Positions 1-5,162 of a stretch of DNA of 10,607 nt are shown here, piece by piece. Below the pieces are notes generated by a model. That model did no database searches, was not told the origin of the DNA, and saw nothing but the letters and a program-made list of their open reading frames with translations. The stretch's first letter is position 1. Each line of letters starts with the position of its first letter. The position numbers and the translations under genes are program-made. The DNA is from ATZT02 sp046046315 (GTDB taxonomy: Bacteria > Actinomycetota > Actinomycetes > S36-B12 > UBA5976): assembly GCA_046046315.1 (NCBI GenBank), contig JBJOKB010000077.1, forward strand, positions 1 through 10,607, read 5' to 3'.

Positions 1-282
1 GAGAAAATAAAAATGCATGGCCAACTTGTTGATGTAAAAGCAAGCATCGTAAAAATTGAGGGCTTTTCAGTTCATGCTGATGGCTCAGAGTTAATTCAGT
101 GGTTTGGTAAGGGTAAAAAACCAAATCAAATTTTTCTTGTTCACGGTGAAATTGAGTCAGCTGAGATCTTTGCTCAAAGGCTTGAAATTGAATTGAAGTG
201 GGCTCCTGTGATTCCAGAACCTATGAAAAAGTACGAAATAATCCAAAATCCTGATAAGTCTCTTTCAGACTTCTCAATCTAA
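1..282 (+). CDS. Beta-CASP MBL-fold RNA hydrolase, C-terminal end (5' truncated by the window)
   Basis: The reading frame is open to the first base of the window (Glu-Lys-Ile-Lys before the first Met), so this is the last ~93 residues of a longer protein; the ATG at 13 is internal. The sequence shows the C-terminal RMMBL part of the metallo-beta-lactamase/beta-CASP family: a K-x-HGQ-x-V-x-V-x-A segment, then GFSVHAD with the conserved His-Ala-Asp, then FLVHGE. Family members (about 430-470 residues in bacteria) are zinc-dependent cytoplasmic RNA nucleases. The two histidines (SVHAD and LVHGE) are expected to be the late metal/phosphate-binding motifs. It ends with TAA at 280-282. The catalytic HxHxDH motif would lie outside the window, so activity cannot be judged. 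RNase J is the main alternative, but the short C-terminus and this motif order fit the YSH1/TTHA0252-like group better. Confidence 0.85.
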   Translation, partial: EKIKMHGQLVDVKASIVKIEGFSVHADGSELIQWFGKGKKPNQIFLVHGEIESAEIFAQRLEIELKWAPVIPEPMKKYEIIQNPDKSLSDFSI

Positions 283-312
283 GTCAGGTTAAACCCTGCT
301 CGATTTCAAAAA

Positions 313-351
313 TTCACAGACAACTCTAAGAAACTTGAGTAGTGTTAAAAG
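313..351 (+). promoter_or_regulatory. Predicted promoter with response-regulator-like direct repeats upstream of the DUF305 gene
   Basis: TCACAGA (314-320), four bases CAAC, then TCTAAGA (325-331) form a 7-4-7 direct repeat with 11-bp phasing. A TANNNT -10 candidate, TAGTGT, lies at 340-345. The same octamer TTCACAGA stands at exactly the same distance (27 bp start to start) from a TAG-type hexamer upstream of the small His-rich gene. Two 7-bp repeats with a 4-bp spacer is the layout bound by OmpR/PhoP-family response regulators, and the M. tuberculosis PhoP half-site is very similar (TCACAGC). The regulator is not in the window, so its identity is inference. Confidence 0.45.
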
Positions 352-365
352 AGAAAAGAGGAAAA

Positions 366-992
366 ATGAAAATAGAAATTAAGAAAAGAGACGGCATTTA
401 TCTAGCCATCATAGGGGTTTTAGTTTTAATTGTTTTACGTATTTTTTCATTCAACTCAGATAACCATATGAACAACCGAGCATATGGTGAAAGAAATGAT
501 CATATGGGTATGGGAATAAACCAAAATGGTGCCACAAATTTAAGTGGCAATGAATTTATGTTCGCTGAGATGATGATTCCTCATCATCAGCAGGCCGTTG
601 ATATGTCAGATTTGGCTTTGACGACTTCCAAAAATTCTAAAATTTTAGACTTAGCAAAAAGAATAAAAGAGGCACAAAGCGCTGAAATAATCCAGATGCA
701 ATCTTGGCTTGGAACAAATGGTGGCAATCAAATGATGAATGATCACATGGGTCATCAAATGGGGGGAATGCTTTCTGAAGAAGAAATTTCGAACTTGAAA
801 TCTTCATCTGGTTCGACATTTGACAGATTGTTTCTAGAAGGAATGATTGCTCATCATGAGGGCGCACTTAATATGGTGCTTATGATTAAAGAAACCGGCA
901 ATCAAGAAGTGAATAGTTTTGGTTTGAATGTTACTAAAGTTCAAACTGCTGAGATTGCAGAAATGAAAGAAATTTTGGCAAGTCTTTCATAG
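366..992 (+). CDS. Membrane-anchored DUF305 protein
   Basis: A 208-residue protein. Residues about 10-28 form one hydrophobic N-terminal segment preceded by lysines, so the rest is predicted to face outward. No lipobox cysteine follows it. Two DUF305 motifs are visible: EMMIPHHQQAVDM (residues 68-80) and GMIAHHEGALNM (159-170), the internally duplicated helical-pair arrangement of this ferritin-like family. The linker (about 45-135) is rich in Met and His (HMGMG, MMNDHMGHQMGGM), which suggests binding of copper or another soft metal. DUF305 proteins often lie near copper-handling genes, but their biochemical role is unsettled. The ATG at 366 is chosen because AGAGG (357-361) sits four bases upstream; an in-frame GTG at 342 falls inside the predicted -10 box. 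The N-terminal anchor closely matches that of the His-rich protein starting at 2389. The gene converges on the MFS gene with a 7-bp gap. Confidence 0.9.
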   Translation: MKIEIKKRDGIYLAIIGVLVLIVLRIFSFNSDNHMNNRAYGERNDHMGMGINQNGATNLSGNEFMFAEMMIPHHQQAVDMSDLALTTSKNSKILDLAKRIKEAQSAEIIQMQSWLGTNGGNQMMNDHMGHQMGGMLSEEEISNLKSSSGSTFDRLFLEGMIAHHEGALNMVLMIKETGNQEVNSFGLNVTKVQTAEIAEMKEILASLS

Positions 993-998
993 CTAAAG

Positions 999-1039
999 AT
1001 TAAGAATTGATTTCTTCTTTTTTGTAATTAATTCTTAAT
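999..1039. repeat. Inverted repeat at the convergent gene ends, possible weak terminator
   Basis: Perfect 10-bp arms ATTAAGAATT (999-1008) and AATTCTTAAT (1030-1039) flank a 21-base pyrimidine-rich loop. It lies just past the DUF305 stop and covers the last codons of the MFS gene. The arms are nearly all A/T, and the T-run is inside the loop rather than after the stem, so it is a poor classical intrinsic terminator. It may still help end transcription between the two convergent genes. Confidence 0.25.
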
Positions 1040-2253
1040 ACTGCCATCGCCGTGACAACACATAAAAATCCACTGGTGTAAAAGGCTAAAGCGTAATCAC
1101 CAAATTTAACTCGAGCTATTCCTGCACCCAAAGCTGCAATTGACCCACCAATTTGATGTGCAGCAAATACCCAGCCATAAATTACCGTTCCTCGCTCAGG
1201 TCCCAATACAGTTCGGCATAACAAAATCGTAGGTGGAACAGTTGCCACCCAATCAAGTCCGTAAAAAATAACAAAAACCAAAGTTGATGGATGAATTGTT
1301 GAAAAAAGTATTGATGGTAGTAAAAATAAAGAAACTCCTCTTAATAGATAGTAAAAGAAAAGTAATTTCTTAGGATCTATTCGATCTGTTAACCAACCAG
1401 AAAAAAGTGTGCCAATGACGTCAAAAACTCCCACTAAAGCAAGCAAACTTGCAGCTGCAACTTCCATCATTCCGTGATCATGTGCAGCTGGGATGAAATG
1501 TGTGCCGATTAGCCCATTTGTTGATAATCCGCAAACAAAAAAAGATCCTGCTAAATACCAAAAGTTTCTAACTTTCATTGCCTGTCTAAGTGAATCGATT
1601 GCTACTCGACCGGCATTTTGTTTATTTTGAATTGGCTCAACCCAATTATCAGGTGCACCATAAGGTGTAACACCTGCAGATGAGGGTCTTTCATACATAA
1701 ACAAACCAATAATTGGAACCATTGCAAAACAACTAAATGCCACAGCGATAGAGACGCTTTGCCATCCAATAGTTGTTGCCAATGTTGATAATCCAGGTAA
1801 GAAAATTAATTGACCTGTTGCTGTTGCAGCAGTTAATCCACCAATTACAAGTCCCCGGTTTTTAATAAACCATCTATTAGCAATACTTGCCGCAAACACT
1901 AAAGCCATGGAACCAGTTCCAATTCCTACGATGACTCCCCACAAAGCCACAAGTTGCCAAGGTTTTTGAATAAATATTGTTAATGCAGAACCTGTTCCCA
2001 CCACACTTAAAGCTGTCATCACTACTTTTTTTATTCCAAAACGCTCCATTAAGGCTGCAGCAAAAGGTGCAACAAGACCAAAAAGTAAAACGTTAACCGC
2101 TATTGCAAGAGATATTTCATCTCTTCCCCACCCAAAACTTTCTTCCAAAGGAACAATTAAGACTGAAGGAGCAGATCTTGTACCCGCAGAAGCAATTAGA
2201 GTTAAAAAAGTAATTCCTGCTACAACCCAAGCAGGATGAAGTCTTCTAGTCAT
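1000..2253 (-). CDS. MFS transporter, monocarboxylate/oxalate-antiporter-like
   Basis: A 417-residue, strongly hydrophobic protein of usual MFS length, consistent with 12 transmembrane segments and a polar central loop around residues 190-225. The N-terminal part (SAPSVLIVPLEESFGWGRDEIS, interrupted here only for description; residues about 28-49) and the W-F-x-x-N-RGL-x-x-GG motif near residues 128-138 are typical of the MCT/OxlT-like branch of the superfamily. The second cytoplasmic-loop motif appears as GWLTDRIDPKK (about 292-302). The family moves small organic anions across the inner membrane by facilitated or proton-coupled transport; the substrate here cannot be read from sequence. The ATG at 2253 has GGAAG about 10 bases upstream. 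It diverges from the His-rich gene and converges on the DUF305 gene, whose products share an anchor, so it may belong to the same response. Confidence 0.85.
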   Translation of the reverse strand: MTRRLHPAWVVAGITFLTLIASAGTRSAPSVLIVPLEESFGWGRDEISLAIAVNVLLFGLVAPFAAALMERFGIKKVVMTALSVVGTGSALTIFIQKPWQLVALWGVIVGIGTGSMALVFAASIANRWFIKNRGLVIGGLTAATATGQLIFLPGLSTLATTIGWQSVSIAVAFSCFAMVPIIGLFMYERPSSAGVTPYGAPDNWVEPIQNKQNAGRVAIDSLRQAMKVRNFWYLAGSFFVCGLSTNGLIGTHFIPAAHDHGMMEVAAASLLALVGVFDVIGTLFSGWLTDRIDPKKLLFFYYLLRGVSLFLLPSILFSTIHPSTLVFVIFYGLDWVATVPPTILLCRTVLGPERGTVIYGWVFAAHQIGGSIAALGAGIARVKFGDYALAFYTSGFLCVVTAMAVLRINYKKEEINS

Positions 2254-2328
2254 AAATCGAATACTTCCACGTAGTTGAGTTCATTAGGTGCAGCAAAGGG
2301 GTAATTTCCTCAAGGCTGGACCGATTAT

Positions 2329-2388
2329 TCTCAGACAACGTTAAGAATTTTCACAGAAAGATTAAAAAAGTCTTCATAGACTAAAAGT
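2329..2388 (+). promoter_or_regulatory. Predicted leaderless promoter with phased direct repeats upstream of the His-rich gene
   Basis: Repeats TCTCAGA (2329-2335), GTTAAGA (2340-2346) and TCACAGA (2351-2357) are spaced 11 bp apart with 4-bp gaps. The stretch CAGACAAC-N2-TAAGAA at 2332-2347 also occurs upstream of the DUF305 gene (317-332). A TAGACT hexamer at 2377-2382 is followed by six bases and then the ATG at 2389. That is the spacing of actinobacterial leaderless promoters, and no Shine-Dalgarno sequence is present. The rest of the 2254-2388 divergent intergenic region serves the MFS gene on the other strand; I see no clear -10 box for it. Confidence 0.5.
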
Positions 2389-2682
2389 ATGAAAAATAAT
2401 TTATTGAGCAAGATTAAGAAAGGTTTCACCAAAAAAGACGCTGTTTACTTGATAGTGATTGGCGTTATGTCTGGTCTTTTGATCGGATCTTTAGGACATC
2501 CTGGAATGCATCGAGATCGTGGATTTGATTTCAAATCTGCGGAAAGACAAAATCACATGCAAGATGGACCAAGAGGTCGTCATGGTGATTTCTGGTTTGA
2601 TGGTGATGAGCAAAATCAACTTCCAGCTCCAGCACCAAGTGTGAGCTCTTCAGCTTCTCCTAGTGCAACAAGTGGAGTTTGA
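2389..2682 (+). CDS. Small His-rich, single-pass membrane protein of unknown function
   Basis: A 97-residue protein I do not recognise as a named family. It has a lysine-rich N-terminus, one hydrophobic segment (residues about 18-35), a His/Met/Asp/Arg-rich middle (HPGMHRDRG at 37-45, NHMQDGPRGRHGD at 55-67), and a low-complexity Pro/Ala/Ser tail (78-97). With positives on the N-terminal side, the middle and tail should be outside the membrane. Residues 15-26 match residues 7-18 of the DUF305 protein at 7 of 12 positions, with conservative changes at most others, so the two proteins share an anchor module. The His/Met content suggests metal binding, which is inference. The ATG at 2389 sits six bases after a -10 candidate with no ribosome binding site, pointing to a leaderless message. 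The stop directly abuts the stop of the convergent oxidoreductase gene. The conserved anchor and the matching promoter argue that it is a real gene. Confidence 0.7.
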   Translation: MKNNLLSKIKKGFTKKDAVYLIVIGVMSGLLIGSLGHPGMHRDRGFDFKSAERQNHMQDGPRGRHGDFWFDGDEQNQLPAPAPSVSSSASPSATSGV

Positions 2683-3894
2683 TTAAATCTTTTCTTCTCT
2701 TGATTTCCAAGGAGCACCGTATTCGTTAACGAGGTCTAAGAATGGTTTGGGTTCAAACCATTCTGGACCCATAACACTTTGCGGTTTCCAGATTCCTTTA
2801 TGAATTAGTTCCATAGCAACAACAGGATTTAGGGCAGTTTGCCAAACAACAGCTTGATCGCCGTATTCCTTCATTGACCATTCGTTATCTACAACGTGAT
2901 AAAGATAAGTTGCTTTAGGTTTTCCTTCTTTATCTAATCCTTTAACTAAGACTCCTGCGCAGGTTTTACCTTTCATTCGAGAACCCAATGTTGCAGGATC
3001 AGGCAATGATGCAGTCAGCAAGTCTCTTGGAGATACTGAAACTCCTTGAACGTCTACGTTTTCTTTTTTGTCTAGTCCTAGCTTGTTAATGGTTTTTAGA
3101 ATTCCAATAAATTCTTTTCCAAGACCATATTTGAAGTTAACTTTCTTAGCATCAATCTTTTGAGGAATTAACACAACTTCTTCGTGCTCTACGTTCACAC
3201 ATTCAACCGGACCGATTCCCTCTGGGAAATCAAAAATTTGAGGTTCAGAAAATGGTTTAGTGGTAAACCAGCCTTTACCATCTTCCCAAACCAAAGGTGG
3301 ATTTAAACATTCTTCAATGGTTGTCCAGATGGAAAAAGAAGGAGCGAAAGAGTCGCCTTCTACAACCAAGTTTGAACCATCCAAAACGGTTAACTCATCG
3401 ATCTGGCTAAAGAGTTCATCTGAGGCATACTTTGCCAATACGTCACTTAATCCTGGTTCGATTCCCATTCCCACAACAGCCCAAATTTTTCTTTCATGCC
3501 AGTTCCAGTCTCGGGCAAATTGTTCGTCACCTAATTTCACTCCAACTTCAGTGTGCGGATATTTAGGATGAGGTCTAGATAAAGACATTGCCATATCCAT
3601 GTAGTTCGTGTTTTCAATTTCGCACGCTAAAAATATTGGCATAACAAATCTTGGATCAACAGCATTAATTACAACATCAGGTTTGGTATCTCTAATTAAT
3701 TCTCGAACGTCTTCTAACTCGGCGGCATTAACTTCAGCAGCCTCAAAGCGATCATCATCAATTCTTTTAATTGCCATTTGTGCGCGTTCCAATGAACGAT
3801 CGGCAATTACCATACTTGTTAAAAATTTACGTCTAGATGCGATATTGGCGATTGCTCGCCCAACTCCACCCGCTCCGATAACGAGCGCTTTCAT
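2683..3894 (-). CDS. Saccharopine dehydrogenase family oxidoreductase
   Basis: A 403-residue protein, the usual length for bacterial members. It opens with a Rossmann nucleotide-binding motif (VIGAGGVG, GxGxxG at residues 7-12), followed by an acidic/basic strand end ADRS (31-34), VVINAVDP (94-101) and GMGIEPGLSDVLAKYA (about 143-158), all typical of the Sacchrp_dh_NADP fold. The C-terminal part carries the family-typical stretch around YGDQAVVWQTALNPVVA and ends EPKPFLDLVNEYGAPW. Members make or split C-N bonds between amino acids and oxo-acids or aldehydes (saccharopine, lysine or carboxynorspermidine dehydrogenases). No pathway partner such as a carboxynorspermidine decarboxylase is visible here, so the substrate is open. 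The ATG at 3894 has AGGAG (complement of 3906-3910) about 11 bases upstream. It is downstream of arsC on the same strand with a 49-bp gap containing an inverted repeat, so it may have its own promoter. Confidence 0.85.
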   Translation of the reverse strand: MKALVIGAGGVGRAIANIASRRKFLTSMVIADRSLERAQMAIKRIDDDRFEAAEVNAAELEDVRELIRDTKPDVVINAVDPRFVMPIFLACEIENTNYMDMAMSLSRPHPKYPHTEVGVKLGDEQFARDWNWHERKIWAVVGMGIEPGLSDVLAKYASDELFSQIDELTVLDGSNLVVEGDSFAPSFSIWTTIEECLNPPLVWEDGKGWFTTKPFSEPQIFDFPEGIGPVECVNVEHEEVVLIPQKIDAKKVNFKYGLGKEFIGILKTINKLGLDKKENVDVQGVSVSPRDLLTASLPDPATLGSRMKGKTCAGVLVKGLDKEGKPKATYLYHVVDNEWSMKEYGDQAVVWQTALNPVVAMELIHKGIWKPQSVMGPEWFEPKPFLDLVNEYGAPWKSREEKI

Positions 3895-3908
3895 AAAAAA
3901 ATCATCTC

Positions 3909-3945
3909 CTACTAGTAATTAATAATCTATACCAGTAGTTTTTTT
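3909..3945. repeat. Inverted repeat in the leader of the oxidoreductase gene
   Basis: Arms CTACTAGTA (3909-3917) and TACCAGTAG (3930-3938) flank a 12-base AT loop. Read as minus-strand RNA, the single mismatch becomes a G-U wobble, giving a 9-bp stem whose 3' side runs straight into the AGGAG of the saccharopine-dehydrogenase-family gene. Read on the plus strand, the stem is followed by a T-run (3939-3945) like an intrinsic terminator, but no plus-strand gene precedes it. It may be an operator, a leader hairpin or an end for arsC transcripts; the sequence alone does not decide. Confidence 0.35.
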
Positions 3946-4354
3946 ACTTTTTTTGACCCCTAATTTCTTCGATTAAACCCCAGACAAGTTGCTTAATTTC
4001 ATCTCTTATGGGTCTAATAGATGCAATACCTTGTCCTGCTGGATCTTCTAATTTCCAATCTAAATATTTTTTACCAGGAAATATTGGGCAAGCATCACCG
4101 CATCCCATTGTTATTACATAATCAGATTCTTGAACAGCTTCTGTGGTTAAAACTTTTGGAATATTTTTTGAAATATCAATATTTTCTTCCATCATTGCTG
4201 CAACAACCGCAGGATTAATTTGATCTGCTGGCATTGAACCAGCAGACCTGACTTCAATAGTTCCATGAGATAAATAAGATAAGTAAGCTGCTGCCATTTG
4301 TGATCTGCCTGCGTTATGCACGCAGACAAAAAGAACGCTTACTTTCTTTTTCAC
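3944..4354 (-). CDS. arsC: Arsenate reductase, low-molecular-weight phosphatase type
   Basis: A 136-residue cytoplasmic enzyme of the LMW protein-tyrosine-phosphatase fold that reduces arsenate to arsenite. The P-loop CVHNAGRS (Cys11 to Arg17, the CX5R signature) binds the oxyanion. Cys85 and Cys89 in TMGCGDACP can serve as resolving cysteines, and EDPAG (103-107) carries the catalytic aspartate. The three-cysteine pattern resembles the thioredoxin-linked pI258 type, although in actinobacteria a mycothiol-linked route cannot be excluded. The start is GTG (4354-4352), which overlaps the aquaporin TGA stop as GTGA. No Shine-Dalgarno sequence is seen, so translation is probably coupled to the channel gene. 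Co-transcription with the channel supports the arsenic role over a phosphotyrosine phosphatase. No ArsR-type regulator or ArsB/Acr3 pump is in the window. Confidence 0.92.
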   Translation of the reverse strand: MKKKVSVLFVCVHNAGRSQMAAAYLSYLSHGTIEVRSAGSMPADQINPAVVAAMMEENIDISKNIPKVLTTEAVQESDYVITMGCGDACPIFPGKKYLDWKLEDPAGQGIASIRPIRDEIKQLVWGLIEEIRGQKK

Positions 4355-5034
4355 GAAACTTTTGGTTTCTTAAATCTCATTTGATAAACATACATAACTA
4401 ATAGACCGCCTATGACTAAACCAATAAGTTGAGCCAAGATAAACCCAAACACAGAATCTGAGGAGATACCTGTGAAGGAATTCGTTAAGGACCGTGCATA
4501 AGTTAAGGCTGGATTTGCAAAGGAGGTCGAGGAGGTAAAAAGCATTGCCGAACCAATCCAGATTGGCAACCAAACTTGAGGTCCACCACGAACATCTGAT
4601 CTGTTCACAGCATTTAGGACAAAGATTAACCCAGCTGAAGCTACAACTTCCCCAATAAGTTGTCCGGTTCCAGCTCTAGTTTGAGTTGCTTGTTGAAATG
4701 AGTCGCCACCAAAACTAAAGTTTGCGACTGCTGCTCCAGTTATGACTCCCAATATCTGTAGCAAAATCAATTGCAGAGTTTCAGCAAATGTTATTTTGCC
4801 TCTCGAAAATGCCCACAAAGAAACTAATGGATTGAAATGGGCAACCCCAATTTGAGAAAAGATTGAGATGGCGATTGCTAAACCAAGAACTGTGCCTATG
4901 ACATTTAGTAATAACATCAATGCTTTATCTTCAGTGAGATTTTGGGCCATAATGCCTGAGCCAATCACAGCGATTGCCAAGGTGAATGAACCTAAATATT
5001 CAGAGACCAAACCACGAACTTTTTTACTTGACAT
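4351..5034 (-). CDS. Aquaporin-family (MIP) channel, probable arsenite exit channel
   Basis: A 227-residue membrane protein with six predicted helices and the two half-helix motifs of major intrinsic proteins. The first reads AHFNPL (NPL at residues 68-70, instead of NPA) and the second FANPALTYARS (NPA at 174-176). The residue straight after the second NPA is Leu177, where classical water channels have the selectivity-filter arginine; loss of that arginine predicts a wider pore. This FANPA-x-T-x-x-RS form is the type found beside arsC in several bacteria, comparable with AqpS of Sinorhizobium meliloti, which works with ArsC by letting arsenite leave down its gradient. That role is inferred here from context and the filter change. 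The ATG at 5034 has a strong GGGAGG (complement of 5041-5046) at normal spacing. The stop overlaps the arsC start by four bases. A water or glycerol channel is the alternative. Confidence 0.88.
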   Translation of the reverse strand: MSSKKVRGLVSEYLGSFTLAIAVIGSGIMAQNLTEDKALMLLLNVIGTVLGLAIAISIFSQIGVAHFNPLVSLWAFSRGKITFAETLQLILLQILGVITGAAVANFSFGGDSFQQATQTRAGTGQLIGEVVASAGLIFVLNAVNRSDVRGGPQVWLPIWIGSAMLFTSSTSFANPALTYARSLTNSFTGISSDSVFGFILAQLIGLVIGGLLVMYVYQMRFKKPKVS

Positions 5035-5121
5035 GAACTTCCTCCCAAGAATCGTTCACTTCAACTAGTAATACTGTGCCAGTGAATAGTTAACTTTAGA
5101 CCTTTTAAGAGATTTAAAACA

Positions 5122-5150
5122 GGGGAAACCGAAGTGAACAATTGGTTAAC
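5122..5150 (-). promoter_or_regulatory. PHO-box-like direct repeats upstream of the aquaporin-arsC pair
   Basis: Read in the direction of the genes, three 7-base units occur at 11-bp spacing: GTTAACC (5150-5144), GTTCACT (5139-5133) and TTTCCCC (5128-5122). Actinobacterial PHO boxes are 11-bp direct repeats with core GTTCACC, so the first two units match at 6 of 7 and the third at 5 of 7. They lie about 90 bases upstream of the aquaporin ATG. Further GTTMACTT-type copies stand at 5089-5097 and 5054-5062. If genuine, PhoP would couple arsenate defence to phosphate starvation. Confidence 0.35.
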
Positions 5151-5153
5151 TTC
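5131..5153. repeat. Inverted repeat just after the MFS_3 stop
   Basis: GAAGTGAAC (5131-5139) and GTTAACTTC (5145-5153) pair at 8 of 9 positions around a 5-base spacer. It lies about 10 bases past the stop of the MFS_3 gene on the minus strand, where a terminator for the exporter-kinase operon would be expected. It is followed only by GGTTTCCCC and not by a clean U-tract. It overlaps the PHO-box-like repeats, so it may be an operator instead. Confidence 0.3.
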
Positions 5154-5162
5154 CTCATGAAA

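Noticed and set aside
342..365. GTG at 342 as the start of the DUF305 protein
   Set aside because: It overlaps the predicted -10 hexamer and has no ribosome binding site. The ATG at 366 has AGAGG four bases upstream and begins the natural N-terminus.
467..517. Several CATATG hexamers in the DUF305 gene
   Set aside because: They are explained by repeated His-Met codons in the Met/His-rich linker.
3260..3922. Plus-strand open frames of about 100 codons opposite the saccharopine-dehydrogenase-family gene
   Set aside because: They are antisense to a well-recognised gene, have unlikely composition and show no recognisable motifs.
5035..5130. A clear -35/-10 promoter for the aquaporin gene
   Set aside because: Several AT-rich hexamers are possible (for example TAAAGT, complement of 5093-5098), but none has convincing spacing, so no specific promoter is called.
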